A stretch of DNA of 64,000 bases from Bacteroidaceae bacterium (GTDB lineage Bacteria > Bacteroidota > Bacteroidia > Bacteroidales > Bacteroidaceae). The notes below the pieces were generated by a model. The model ran no database searches and was not told where the DNA came from. It saw nothing but the letters and a program-made list of their open reading frames with translations. Shown piece by piece: positions 1 through 8,513 of this stretch (the stretch's first letter is position 1; each line of letters starts with the position of its first letter). The stretch spans positions 1 to 64,000 of the forward strand of contig JAFYAT010000078.1 of assembly GCA_017540585.1 (NCBI GenBank). The letters are read 5' to 3'. The translations under genes and the position numbers were made by a program.

Positions 1-412
1 CGTGGAGGCGTGGATTGAAACTGTACTTGCCAATGCTCCTGAGCTCATGAATGGTCGCCTCCCACGTGGAGGCGTGGATTGAAACATCCCATGTAAGATT
101 GATTTGCGCTGCTCGGTTGTCGCCTCCCACGTGGAGGCGTGGATTGAAACGCTTCCTCAGCCAAACGACCACATCATCCAGTTGTCGCCTCCCACGTGGA
201 GGCGTGGATTGAAACTTTGCAGAACGTACATACAAAGATGCTAATGGCAGTCGCCTCCCACGTGGAGGCGTGGATTGAAACAGCAATCATCTGAAGAATG
301 CAACAGAGAATGAGGGTCGCCTCCCACGTGGAGGCGTGGATTGAAACACAGACAATACAATGGCAAGAAAGTAGGTCTGTGTCGCCTCCCATGTGGAGGC
401 GTGGATTGAGAA
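1..412 (+). CRISPR. CRISPR array, trailer end, type I-C-like repeat
   Basis: Six 32-nt repeats, the first cut by the window edge (1-21, then 54-85, 119-150, 184-215, 250-281, 316-347), plus a degenerate terminal repeat at 381-412. Spacers are 22-53, 86-118, 151-183, 216-249, 282-315 and 348-380, that is 32-34 nt, all different. The repeat starts GTCGCCTCCC and ends GTGGATTGAAAC, with a 7-bp stem CGCCTCC/GGAGGCG around CACGT; this is the form known from subtype I-C arrays. The GATTGAAAC end fixes the direction of transcription as left to right. The last repeat has a loop change (CACGT to CATGT) and loses the final GAAAC, which is typical of the leader-distal end. Leader and cas genes must lie to the left and are not visible, so the subtype rests on repeat sequence only. 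Confidence 0.97.
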
Positions 413-445
413 TACTGACGAACTATTTTTGATGGTAAGAAGTAT

Positions 446-1069
446 TTATTCCTGACTTATGCGAACAGAACCGTTTGGTTGCTTGGTGAATGTGAACTTG
501 AAACGCTTGATAGTATTGTTGGCGTGGTCATAGAGCTTGCTACTATCGAAAGTCTTGCCGTTGACACGTGTCTCGAAGTGGCAATGCTCGGTAGTGGCAC
601 GTCCTGTACGTCCTGTGAGACCGATAGGATGACCTGCCTTGACCCATTGTCCTTCTTTGACGAGGTTCTTGGACTGATGACTATAGAGTGTCTCAAGTCC
701 ATTGGCATGACGGATGATGACGGTATTGCCGTACGCATAATAGACCTTTGACATGACCACTTTGCCCGGGAAAGCGGCGTATATGGTGTCGTTAGGACGT
801 GTCTTGATGTCTGTACCGGCATGACGGCGTTTGCCACCGTATGGGCTTATTACCTTGGCTCCTGGGAGTGGATAGTGCCACTCTGTGTCTGTGAGTTTAT
901 CGAAGTGTATGGAGAACTGATTACCCTTGGCAAATGGGTTGACGATATTCTCCTCCTTCAACTCCTGCCATTGGTCTATATCCGTCTTGGTTGTATCAGC
1001 CTCTTGGGCATCTATTGTGGCACATATTGCCAGTGCCATGGCTGTGGTAATGATTGTCTTTATTCGCAT
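446..1069 (-). CDS. M23 family metallopeptidase (LytM-type murein endopeptidase)
   Basis: A 207-residue exported protein: signal peptide in the first 21 residues (ends ATIDAQ), a short linker, then one peptidase M23 domain filling the rest. The zinc and catalytic motifs of the family are present: HAGTD (H and D ligands), LYSH, and EHCHFE (HxH). Family members cut peptide cross-links in peptidoglycan; the small single-domain form fits a periplasmic hydrolase or an activator rather than a large adhesin-linked enzyme. It lies downstream of dacB on the same strand, separated by about 195 bp that carry an inverted repeat, so co-transcription is uncertain. The pairing of an M23 endopeptidase with a PBP4-type enzyme suggests a shared role in wall remodelling (inference). 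Confidence 0.9.
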   Translation of the reverse strand: MRIKTIITTAMALAICATIDAQEADTTKTDIDQWQELKEENIVNPFAKGNQFSIHFDKLTDTEWHYPLPGAKVISPYGGKRRHAGTDIKTRPNDTIYAAFPGKVVMSKVYYAYGNTVIIRHANGLETLYSHQSKNLVKEGQWVKAGHPIGLTGRTGRATTEHCHFETRVNGKTFDSSKLYDHANNTIKRFKFTFTKQPNGSVRISQE

Positions 1070-1121
1070 AGTTCTTTTTAATTAATTCAAGTTTCGCAGG
1101 TTTTTAACTTGCTCATTTATT

Positions 1122-1243
1122 GGAGTAAAAGGAAGTAAAAAGGATTGAAAAGAAGTAAAAAGACGATAGTCTGTTCGTCGCTTTGTTCTCACATGGTAAC
1201 GTCTCTTTACTACTTTTAACTTCTTTTCACTCCTCTTTACTAC
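1122..1243. repeat. Imperfect inverted repeat with short-unit arms
   Basis: The left arm (1122-1166) is a run of near-tandem units of the form GGAAGTAAAAA, about 10-11 nt each. The right arm (1201-1243) is the approximate reverse complement (CTCTTTACTACTTTTAACTT and so on). It lies between dacB and the M23 gene and could fold into a hairpin of about 40 bp. It looks like the other intergenic elements of this window rather than a simple terminator, because the arms are long, imperfect and internally repetitive. Confidence 0.7.
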
Positions 1244-1263
1244 AAGAAATCTTCATTCTTAAC

Positions 1264-2583
1264 TCACTTAGCTAAAATTTCGCACACACGGTCTTGGAAG
1301 TTCTGTCCCACGGAGTTCTTGAGCACTCCGTTGATGATGATGGAGAACGCAAGGGTGTGACCGTTGGATGCGGTGATGTAACCGCTAAGGCTGCTGACTC
1401 CTGTGAGTGTACCAGTCTTGGCATGTACATTGTATCGTGCATTACTCTTACCCATACGGTCGCTGAGAGTGCCGTCCTTGCCCGAAACAGGAAGGGATGG
1501 GTAAAGGTACTTGAAGATGTCTTCGTGGGCGTAGGCATAGCGCAAAAGGGCTATTTGGGTATCTGCCGAATGGTAGTTGTAGAGACTGACACCACTACCG
1601 TCCACTATCTTCACTTGGTCGGTTGATGCTCCTGCCCGACGGATGGTGTTTTCCACGTGGCGCACACCGTCCTTGTAGGTGCATGTCTTGCCCTTGTTGA
1701 ACTTAGCCAGTTGCCAGAACATGGATTCGGCATATAGGTTGTCGGAGTTCTTCATCATACGCTGGAGAACAGTCTCTATGGTTGTGCTCTCAGTATAGAA
1801 ACAGCGTCTGCCCCTGAGAGGCAGGTTCTGCACTCCATAAGGGAATGTCTCAAGTGTGTCGCCCTCGGCACTAAGACTGCTCACTCCATTAGATTGGAGT
1901 ACATCACCGAGTGTCTTCATGAAGTGAAGCCATGGACGGAAGTTCACATCGTCAGAATACTTTGATGATGCTGGCGAGTTCTGTCCGCGGTCAAAGAGCA
2001 AGGCTGGAAGGTAAGGCTCATACTTGGAAGGAACATCGTCCCAGCACCATCCGTTACCATAGAGGAGTGAGTCCTTCATACTGATATCTGCATAAAGCTT
2101 TCCCTTGATGCTCTTGATGCCTTGGTCCTGTATGTACTTTGCAAGTTCGCACAACTTATCATACGTGTAAGTTGGGTCCATGTCTCCCACAACGTAGATG
2201 TCGCCATTGAGTGTGCTGTCAGCTATGCTTCCAGTATAGTATGCCTTGGTATGGTATTCGTGAGTACCGCCGAGGATACTGAGAGCAGAGATGGCAGTAA
2301 GCAACTTCTCTGTTGATGCTGGTCGTAGAACCTTCTTGTCGTTGAAGGTGAAGAGCGAAGAGTTAGCACTCAGGTCATAGACACTCATTCCGACTGTGTA
2401 GTAGGCATTTCTTGCCTCTTCAGCCATAATGTTAAGTCCTGCCTTTACCTCTTCTTCCCAGGTTATAGTGTCTGCGTCTATGGTGTCGTTGGCAACCAGT
2501 TCATCAGTAGTGTTGATGTTCTGTGCCCATGTCCCCATGCAGAAGGCAAGCAGTAGTGAAGCAAAGCTAATCTTCTTCATCAT
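1264..2583 (-). CDS. dacB: D-alanyl-D-alanine carboxypeptidase/endopeptidase, PBP4 (S13) family
   Basis: A 439-residue exported penicillin-binding protein. The signal peptide ends near MGTWAQ. All three active-site motifs of the S13 family are visible: SxxK in RPASTEKLL (about residue 90), SxN in NSDNLYAE (about 285) and KTG in HAKTGTLTG (about 390). The region between the first two motifs is the large insert typical of PBP4/DacB. It removes terminal D-Ala from, or cleaves cross-links in, periplasmic peptidoglycan. Its start overlaps the end of the upstream PH-domain gene by 17 bases, so the two are probably translationally coupled. Length and motifs match the family. Confidence 0.93.
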   Translation of the reverse strand: MMKKISFASLLLAFCMGTWAQNINTTDELVANDTIDADTITWEEEVKAGLNIMAEEARNAYYTVGMSVYDLSANSSLFTFNDKKVLRPASTEKLLTAISALSILGGTHEYHTKAYYTGSIADSTLNGDIYVVGDMDPTYTYDKLCELAKYIQDQGIKSIKGKLYADISMKDSLLYGNGWCWDDVPSKYEPYLPALLFDRGQNSPASSKYSDDVNFRPWLHFMKTLGDVLQSNGVSSLSAEGDTLETFPYGVQNLPLRGRRCFYTESTTIETVLQRMMKNSDNLYAESMFWQLAKFNKGKTCTYKDGVRHVENTIRRAGASTDQVKIVDGSGVSLYNYHSADTQIALLRYAYAHEDIFKYLYPSLPVSGKDGTLSDRMGKSNARYNVHAKTGTLTGVSSLSGYITASNGHTLAFSIIINGVLKNSVGQNFQDRVCEILAK

Positions 2584-3013
2584 CTTCGTATTCGTTGTTT
2601 CTGTTTATAAGTTTGTTTACCTTGTTGACAAAATCAGCCTCGTTGTCTGGTCTGATAGCAATCTTGCCATTGTCCTTTGTCTCGATTATTAGTGATGAAT
2701 ACAGTTCCTTACCAAACAGGCTTATATGGTCAGAATGTGTCATCTTTGTAATGTCATCTACGCTGACAACGATATCCTTTGCAAATCGTCCCTTGTGAAT
2801 GACAAGCATACCTTCGTCGGTAAGTGTGTAGGTAGTGTTTATCATTCTTTCCACAATGATAACCATTGTCAGGAGTATTATGCAAACAATGGCACCAAGT
2901 ATCTGGCGTGAGCCAAATGGTATCTGCCATACGAAATAAATGGCTACTGTCAGCAGAACTGACAGTAGCACATAATTTCCTATTGATATTTTCGCATGAA
3001 ATAAGCGAGTCAT
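2567..3013 (-). CDS. Small membrane protein with bacterial PH-like domain
   Basis: 148 residues: two hydrophobic segments near the N-terminus (about residues 13-32 and 38-55), then a soluble beta-rich part (TYTLTDEGMLVIHKGRF, VVSVDDITKM, LIIETKDNGKIAIRPD) that reads like a bacterial pleckstrin-homology (YdbT/bPH2) domain, and an acidic tail (EYEDDEED). The biochemical role is not known. It overlaps the start of dacB and therefore likely forms an operon with it, pointing to an envelope-linked function. The domain assignment is by pattern only. Confidence 0.75.
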   Translation of the reverse strand: MTRLFHAKISIGNYVLLSVLLTVAIYFVWQIPFGSRQILGAIVCIILLTMVIIVERMINTTYTLTDEGMLVIHKGRFAKDIVVSVDDITKMTHSDHISLFGKELYSSLIIETKDNGKIAIRPDNEADFVNKVNKLINRNNEYEDDEED

Positions 3014-3020
3014 TTCTTTG

Positions 3021-3100
3021 AGTTGTGAGCTATGAGTTATAAGTTATGAGTCTTTTGCGAGTCTTGTCTCACAATTCATAACTCACGACCCATAACTCTG
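3021..3100. repeat. Repeats of GAGTTATG-type unit, direct and inverted
   Basis: The left half (3021-3052) has tandem variants of TATGAGTTATAAGTTATGAG; the right half (3063-3098) has the complement (CATAACTCACGACCCATAACTC). It fills the gap between the M16 peptidase gene and the PH-domain gene. This is another intergenic inverted element with short-unit arms; a terminator role for the M16 gene is possible but there is no clear T-run. Confidence 0.65.
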
Positions 3101-3104
3101 TTTC

Positions 3105-5903
3105 TTACTTTTCCAATGGGCTTGTCATTCCGACTTCGATTCTGTTGCCGCTGTCGAGGATTGTCTTTGCTACAGCTTTGATATCCTCAATAGTAATGGC
3201 ATTCAATGTCTCCTCGTAAGAGTCAACATAGTTCTTATTTTCATGAATGAAGTTCTTGAGCTGACTCATCCAGTAGCCGTTCCTCTTGAGATTCTCTGCG
3301 TGACTGCGGATGAGATACTGCTTTGCCTTGTCAATCTCCTCGGCAGCAGGACCGTCCTTGAGAATCTGTGCAATACCATTGTTTACAACCTCAGTCATGC
3401 GTGCGAGCTTGTCTGGAGCTGTTGGAAGAACAATCTGTACTACAGCAGTCTCCTCTGGATAGTCAGATATGCTTGTGTTTACACCTACAGAGTAAGCTCC
3501 TCCTTCGTCCTCACGTACTGTCTGAGTGTAGAGTGAAGTGAGTACCTGCTCAAGGATGTCAACTGCAAGGAGATTCTTGAGATTTGCCTTCATTGGTGCA
3601 TTGTAGATGAAGAGTACAAGAGCGTTTGGAGTCTCCTGTTCCTTCTCGAACACGTTCTTCACGTTGCCCTTAACCATAGTGCGGTTGATTGTCTTGTAAG
3701 ACTCGTTTCCCTTGACAGTTGGGAGTGCGCCGAGGTACTTGGCAACGAGTGGTGCAACTGAATCTGCGTTGATGTCACCTACGAAGAAGAATGTGAAGTC
3801 GTCAGCATCTGCAAAACGCTCCTTGTAAATCTCCATACAACGGTCAAAGTTGATACCGTCAAGGTCGTCTGCACGAAGACGCTTTGCACGTGGTACATCG
3901 TTGTAAACAACCTTTGCAATAGTGTCCTGAAGTGCTGTCTGAGGATTAAGCTCGTTGTTCTTGAGGCTTGCTTTAGAACGCTGAATCTGTGACGTGAATG
4001 CGTCGTTGTCCATACGAGGTGCCGTGAAGCGGAGATAAGTGAGCTGAAGAAGTGTCTCGAAGTCCTTCTTTACGCAAGAACCAGAGATACCTTCTTCACG
4101 AGCAGAGATGAATGGTGAAGCTGTTGCCTGAATACCTGAAAGTCTCTTGTTGAGGTCAGTATTGCTGAGAGAACCGATACCACCAATTGAAATCATGTCG
4201 GCGTTACTTGTCTGGAGATACTCATCGTCGCTGTAGAGTGAGTTACCGCCCCAGCTGACAGCCTGCATAGAAATCTGGTTAGGTGAGAAGTCTGTCTGCT
4301 TTACATATACCTTGATACCGTTCTTGAGGGTGATGACCTTAGAGCCGAATGGAGCGTCCTTGATGCTCTTTACCTTTCCTTCCTTAGGAAGTGCAGAGAT
4401 GAGTGGCTCGTTGTTTACCTCTTCCTTGAGTGGCTCGATGTTCTCGCTCTCTACAGCCTTGATGTAGCTGATGAGTTGTTCCTTAGTAGGGAGGTTGATG
4501 CCTTCCTTGTCTGGAGCAAATTCGAGAACTACGAGGTTAGAGTCTGGAAGCTGCTTGAGTGTCTGGTTGATTGCCTCAAGAGGAATAGAAGGAACCAACT
4601 GGTTCATTGTAGCGTATTCCCACTCGACATTGTTCATTGGCTCGTTGTCGAGGAAGTTACGGACACACTGGTTTACGAAGTTGGCACTCTCAATCTTGTC
4701 TCTGTGGAGATAAGAACGCTCTACCTGTGAGAGGTATTCTGCCTTGAAACGCTCATACTCGCCAGCTGTGAAGCCGAAACGCTTAGCACGGAGAATCTCG
4801 CGATAGAGAGCCTGAACAGCTTCCTTCTCACCGTTATCCTTGAACTGAACGCCACCATAGAAACAATCCATAGTCTTTGCTACAAGGAATTCATCATATC
4901 CGAATCCTGCACCGATGAATGGAGGATTAGGCTTAGTGACGATGTCGCTTATGCGCTCCTGGAACATGCTGCTGATAGCCTCTGTGATGTAGTTCATGGC
5001 TACATACTGGATTGTAGGCTTCATCTCACGTGGGAATGCTGGTGACTTCCACATAAGCTGAATCATGCAACGTGGCTGCTCCTTGTCCTTCTGGATTGAT
5101 ACGATAGGCTCCTTGTTGTCTGGAACAGGGAAGAATACACGCTGGCTTGGATTCTCTACAGCCTTGATGTCTGCAAATGTGTTCTTGATCTTGTTCTCTA
5201 CCTCATCCACATTTACATCACCTACGATAACGATAGCCTGAAGGTCAGGACGGTACCATTGCTTGTAGTAGTCACGGAGTGCCTTGTATGGGAAGTGCAT
5301 AACGATGTCCATAGTACCGATAGGCATACGGTTAGCGTACTTACTTCCAGGATAAACTTCCTTGAAGGCTTCTTCCTGCATACGCATCATGGCACTACGA
5401 CGCATACGCCACTCCTCGTTGATGACACCACGCTCCTTGTCAATTTCCTTGTCTTCAAGAAGAAGGTCATGGCTCCAATCGTGGAGGATGAGGAGACAAG
5501 AGTCAATGGCTCCTGGAATCTCGACATTCACATTGTCGATGTTGTAAACTGTCTCGTCAAAAGAAGTATAGGCGTTAAGGTTCTCGCCGAACTTGACACC
5601 AATCTTCTCGAGATATTTTTTGAGGTTGTCACCAGGGAAGTTCTTCGTTCCGTTGAAACACATGTGCTCAAGGAAGTGAGCAAGACCAAGCTGGTTGTCC
5701 TCCTCCTGCATAGAACCTACGTTCTGAGCAATATAGAAGAATGCTCTCTTCTCTGGCCACTCGTTGTGACGAATGTAATAAGTCAAGCCGTTTGGCAGAG
5801 TGCCCTTCTTAATCTGAGGGTCTGCTGGCACATTCATGTTCTGTGCTGATACGTTTACGACCGTACAGAAAAGCATACTTAATGCTAAAAAGATTTTTTT
5901 CAT
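3105..5903 (-). CDS. M16 family zinc peptidase (insulinase/pitrilysin-like), two-domain
   Basis: 932 residues, exported (signal peptide ends near VNVSAQ). The N-terminal half carries the inverted zinc motif HxxEH (AHFLEHM, about residue 76) followed by NAYTSFDETVYN and the downstream glutamate region KERGVINEEWR. The C-terminal half repeats the M16 fold without the motif (KNGIKVYVKQTDF onward), as in full-length pitrilysin-type enzymes of about 900 residues. The likely role is degradation of imported or periplasmic peptides. Its ATG lies one base after the stop codon of the GxxExxY gene on the same strand, so the peptidase is now transcribed through, or initiated inside, that gene; its own promoter is not evident. 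Confidence 0.93.
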   Translation of the reverse strand: MKKIFLALSMLFCTVVNVSAQNMNVPADPQIKKGTLPNGLTYYIRHNEWPEKRAFFYIAQNVGSMQEEDNQLGLAHFLEHMCFNGTKNFPGDNLKKYLEKIGVKFGENLNAYTSFDETVYNIDNVNVEIPGAIDSCLLILHDWSHDLLLEDKEIDKERGVINEEWRMRRSAMMRMQEEAFKEVYPGSKYANRMPIGTMDIVMHFPYKALRDYYKQWYRPDLQAIVIVGDVNVDEVENKIKNTFADIKAVENPSQRVFFPVPDNKEPIVSIQKDKEQPRCMIQLMWKSPAFPREMKPTIQYVAMNYITEAISSMFQERISDIVTKPNPPFIGAGFGYDEFLVAKTMDCFYGGVQFKDNGEKEAVQALYREILRAKRFGFTAGEYERFKAEYLSQVERSYLHRDKIESANFVNQCVRNFLDNEPMNNVEWEYATMNQLVPSIPLEAINQTLKQLPDSNLVVLEFAPDKEGINLPTKEQLISYIKAVESENIEPLKEEVNNEPLISALPKEGKVKSIKDAPFGSKVITLKNGIKVYVKQTDFSPNQISMQAVSWGGNSLYSDDEYLQTSNADMISIGGIGSLSNTDLNKRLSGIQATASPFISAREEGISGSCVKKDFETLLQLTYLRFTAPRMDNDAFTSQIQRSKASLKNNELNPQTALQDTIAKVVYNDVPRAKRLRADDLDGINFDRCMEIYKERFADADDFTFFFVGDINADSVAPLVAKYLGALPTVKGNESYKTINRTMVKGNVKNVFEKEQETPNALVLFIYNAPMKANLKNLLAVDILEQVLTSLYTQTVREDEGGAYSVGVNTSISDYPEETAVVQIVLPTAPDKLARMTEVVNNGIAQILKDGPAAEEIDKAKQYLIRSHAENLKRNGYWMSQLKNFIHENKNYVDSYEETLNAITIEDIKAVAKTILDSGNRIEVGMTSPLEK

Positions 5904-5904
5904 T

Positions 5905-6279
5905 TTAATTAATAAGTCGTTTATAATCTAATGTTTTGTTTCCAAAGTTAATTACGAGACCTAATTTGTATGAGTTTATTTTCAGATAATTTATTGTTTG
6001 TGCTTCGTGTTCCTTAAGTATCTCAGGAACGGATTTACATTCAATTACTATCTTATCATAACAAATGAAATCCGAATAATAGTCGTGTTTAATTCTGATT
6101 CCCTTATAGAATATTGGAAGATGTTGTTCTCTTACAAAAGGAATGTTTCTTAGCTTGAATTCTATTTCAAGAGCATCTTGATAAACTTTCTCCTGAAATC
6201 CACAACCTAATTGATTGTGAACTTCCATAGCTGCTCCTATTATAGCATAACATTCTTCCTTATAAAAGATTTCTCCCAT
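5905..6279 (-). CDS. GxxExxY protein, predicted PD-(D/E)xK-fold nuclease
   Basis: 124 residues. It shows the namesake motif G27-FQ-E30-KV-Y33 and a plausible PD-(D/E)xK core: D70 (YYSD), E80-C81-K82 (IVIECK) and Q94 on the following helix (HEAQTINYL). The family is widespread and its function unproven; it is often mislabelled as an NADH oxidoreductase subunit. The gene abuts the M16 gene (1 nt) and is preceded by an inverted repeat of ACGAATTAC-type units (6308-6529). A second family member sits at 47911-48342, also associated with inverted repeats. I infer a repeat-associated nuclease; the biochemical activity is not demonstrated. Confidence 0.85.
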   Translation of the reverse strand: MGEIFYKEECYAIIGAAMEVHNQLGCGFQEKVYQDALEIEFKLRNIPFVREQHLPIFYKGIRIKHDYYSDFICYDKIVIECKSVPEILKEHEAQTINYLKINSYKLGLVINFGNKTLDYKRLIN

Positions 6280-6307
6280 ATCTATTCAATCATTTTTATC
6301 TTTTTTA

Positions 6308-6529
6308 AACCACGAATTACACGAATTTTCACTAATTCATCCTATGTGTTTTATATTTGCGTGTATTACACGAAGAATTGCTCGTGCAATTACGAATATC
6401 ACGAATCATTTTAGCCCGTCAATCATCCGGATGGCATTCGTGTCATTCGCAGACAACACATGTTGTCTTTGTGTAATAATACAAATGAGCGAACCTGAAA
6501 GTTCGTGTTCATTCGTGTAATTCGTGGTT
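6308..6529. repeat. Inverted repeat, perfect 19-bp outer arms, ACGAAT-rich
   Basis: The outer arms are 6308-6326 (AACCACGAATTACACGAAT) and its exact reverse complement at 6511-6529. The 184-bp interior contains further copies of ACGAATT/ATTCGTG in both directions, including TATTACACGAAGAATTGCTC and the ATTCGTGTCATTCGC stretch. The arms themselves are near-tandem 9-10-nt units (CACGAATTA, CACGAATTT). It occupies most of the gap between nadB and the GxxExxY gene. Confidence 0.9.
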
Positions 6530-6548
6530 GAAAAAAAATCACTTTAAT

Positions 6549-8141
6549 TTATTTCTTCTTGTCAAGCGCATGCTTTTCGTAGTCAACAGTATAGTGAAGA
6601 CCACGGCTCTCCTTGCGCTCAAGTGCCTGACGTGTGATAAGATATCCCACGTTTATCATGTTACGGAGCTCGCAGATGTCCCTTGTTGGTTTGACACGCT
6701 TGAAGAGATGCTCCGTCTCCTCATAGAGAAGGTCGAGACGCTCCCATGCACGATGAAGTCGGAGGTCAGAACGCACGATACCCACGTAGGTTGACATAAT
6801 CTGTCCTACCTCCTTGGCATCCTGTGCTATGAGCACCTTCTCCTCGTTGGTCATTGTTCCCTCATCATTCCACTCAGGTATGTTCTCGTTGAAGTCGTAA
6901 TTGTCAATAACCTCAAGTGAGTGCTTTGCAGCAGCATCAGCATATACAACAGCTTCAATGAGTGAGTTGCTTGCAAGACGGTTACCTCCGTGGAGACCTG
7001 TGCATGAGCACTCGCCCACGGCATAGAGACGCTTGATAGAACTCTGACCGTCGAGGTCAACCTGAATACCTCCACACATGTAGTGTGCCGAAGGAGCAAC
7101 AGGAATATATTGCTTTGTGATGTCTATACCGATAGAGAGACACTTGGCATAGATGTTAGGGAAGTGCTTCTTTGTCTCCTCTGGGTCCTTGTGTGTAACG
7201 TCGAGGCACACATGGTCGAGTGCGTGAATCTTCATCTCGTTGTCTATGGCACGCGCCACGATGTCACGTGGAGCAAGACTGAGACGCTCGTCATATTTCT
7301 GCATGAACTCCTCTCCATTAGGAAGACGGAGAATACCACCATATCCACGCATAGCCTCAGTTATGAGGTAGGCTGGGTGAGTCTCGGCTGGATTGTAGAG
7401 TACCGTAGGGTGGAACTGTACAAATTCCATGTCCTTCACCTTACCCTTGGCACGATAAACCATGGCTATACCATCGCCTGTGGCAATACTTGGATTGGAT
7501 GTTGTCTTATATATTGCACCTGTTCCTCCAGTTGCCATGAGAGTGACCTTTGAGAGGTAAGTATCTACTTTACCAGTCTCAGGGTTAAGAATATATGCTC
7601 CGTAACACTCGATGTCTGGAGTACGACGTGTTACGCGAATGCCAAGATGATGCTGTGTGATAATCTCTACGGCAAAGTGGTTTTCGAGAATCTCGATGTT
7701 AGGATTGTTGCGTACAGCCTCCATGAGTCCTCGCTGAATCTCAGCACCTGTGTCGTCTGCATGATGGAGGATGCGGAACTCAGAGTGTCCGCCCTCACGG
7801 TGGAGGTCAAATGAGCCGTCCTCCTTCTTGTCGAAGTTAACGCCCCACTTTACGAGGTCTCTGATGCCTTCTGGTGCACGACGTACAACCTGCTCTACGG
7901 CAGCACGGTCGCTAATCCAGTCGCCAGCAATCATAGTGTCCTCAATATGCTTTTCGAAATTGTCAACCAACAGATTGGTTACGGATGAAATACCGCCCTG
8001 AGCCTTGGCAGTATTAGCCTCTTCGAGTGTTGTCTTGCAAACTATGGCAATCTTGCCTTTGTTTGCATTTGCCACCTTGAGTGCGTAACTCATACCGGCC
8101 ACACCTGAACCGATAATGAGAAAATCGTATTTCTTAGTCAT
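6549..8141 (-). CDS. nadB: L-aspartate oxidase
   Basis: 530 residues, cytosolic flavoprotein that oxidises L-aspartate to iminoaspartate, the first step of de novo NAD synthesis. The FAD-binding start DFLIIGSGVAGMSYALK is present, followed by AKAQGGISS, the HREGGHSEFRILHH segment, EFVQFHPT, ITEAMRGYGG and the C-terminal GECSCTGLHGGNRLASNSL that closes the FAD site; this order is diagnostic of the succinate dehydrogenase/NadB flavoprotein group, and the absence of an Sdh partner plus the length favour NadB. nadA and nadC are not in the window. A -7 box for its promoter is at 8227-8234. Confidence 0.95.
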   Translation of the reverse strand: MTKKYDFLIIGSGVAGMSYALKVANANKGKIAIVCKTTLEEANTAKAQGGISSVTNLLVDNFEKHIEDTMIAGDWISDRAAVEQVVRRAPEGIRDLVKWGVNFDKKEDGSFDLHREGGHSEFRILHHADDTGAEIQRGLMEAVRNNPNIEILENHFAVEIITQHHLGIRVTRRTPDIECYGAYILNPETGKVDTYLSKVTLMATGGTGAIYKTTSNPSIATGDGIAMVYRAKGKVKDMEFVQFHPTVLYNPAETHPAYLITEAMRGYGGILRLPNGEEFMQKYDERLSLAPRDIVARAIDNEMKIHALDHVCLDVTHKDPEETKKHFPNIYAKCLSIGIDITKQYIPVAPSAHYMCGGIQVDLDGQSSIKRLYAVGECSCTGLHGGNRLASNSLIEAVVYADAAAKHSLEVIDNYDFNENIPEWNDEGTMTNEEKVLIAQDAKEVGQIMSTYVGIVRSDLRLHRAWERLDLLYEETEHLFKRVKPTRDICELRNMINVGYLITRQALERKESRGLHYTVDYEKHALDKKK

Positions 8142-8226
8142 TCTACTGTTTTTAGTCTTTATGGTCTTGTGTATTCCTGTATGGATAATACGGGACGAAG
8201 ACTATACACTTATTCTAATATAGGTG

Positions 8227-8234
8227 CAAAATTA
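8227..8234 (-). promoter_or_regulatory. Predicted -7 box for nadB (TAATTTTG on minus strand)
   Basis: CAAAATTA on the plus strand is TAATTTTG on the minus strand and matches the Bacteroidota TAnnTTTG element. It predicts a leader of about 80 nt before the nadB ATG. I do not see a clear -33 TTTG at the expected distance. Confidence 0.5.
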
Positions 8235-8337
8235 AGTATAATGTGTGAATTGAAAAAGGATTTGGCTTATATTCTTGCTTTTTCACGCTTCTCTCTTGAC
8301 AAAAAGATGTATTTGTACATTCATCGTTATGGCAAGA

Positions 8338-8392
8338 GTCAGTACTGAGTCTCTACTAAGTCAGTACTTAGTCAGTACTTTGTCTCTTGCAG
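8338..8392. repeat. Five 11-nt tandem units, GTCAGTACTTA type
   Basis: Units start at 8338, 8349, 8360, 8371 and 8382: GTCAGTACTGA, GTCTCTACTAA, GTCAGTACTTA, GTCAGTACTTT and a degenerate GTCTCTTGCAG. Spacing is exactly 11 nt, close to one helical turn, so the units face the same side of the DNA. It lies about 70 nt upstream of the -33 region of the following gene and could bind a regulator (inference). Confidence 0.8.
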
Positions 8393-8461
8393 AAAGTATC
8401 TTCTCAGTAACGAAAACTTATGACTTTTCGTATGGGAAATAGATTAAAAAAATCGTTTTTT

Positions 8462-8493
8462 CTTGTTGTTTTCTGTCAAATATGTTAATTTTG
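8462..8493 (+). promoter_or_regulatory. Predicted promoter, CTTG-N20-TAATTTTG
   Basis: The -7 box TAATTTTG is at 8486-8493 and a near-consensus -33 CTTG at 8462-8465 with a 20-nt spacer. Transcription would begin about 8500, giving a leader of roughly 14 nt before the ATG at 8514. Confidence 0.6.
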
Positions 8494-8513
8494 CATAAAA
8501 ATGATTCAAAGAT

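Larger units (their letters stand above)
8142..8513. other. Divergent intergenic region nadB / lipoprotein gene
   Basis: 372 bp without a gene. It holds the nadB promoter on the left, the five-unit 11-nt array in the middle (8338-8392) and the promoter of the lipoprotein gene on the right (8462-8493). No RNA gene was recognised. Confidence 0.7.

Noticed and set aside
174..392. 72-residue minus-strand frame in the CRISPR array
   Set aside because: It is a translation of the repeats (VSIHASTWEAT three times), not a gene.
5259..5849. 196-residue plus-strand frame opposite the M16 peptidase
   Set aside because: A shadow of the well-supported minus-strand gene; no domain and no promoter.
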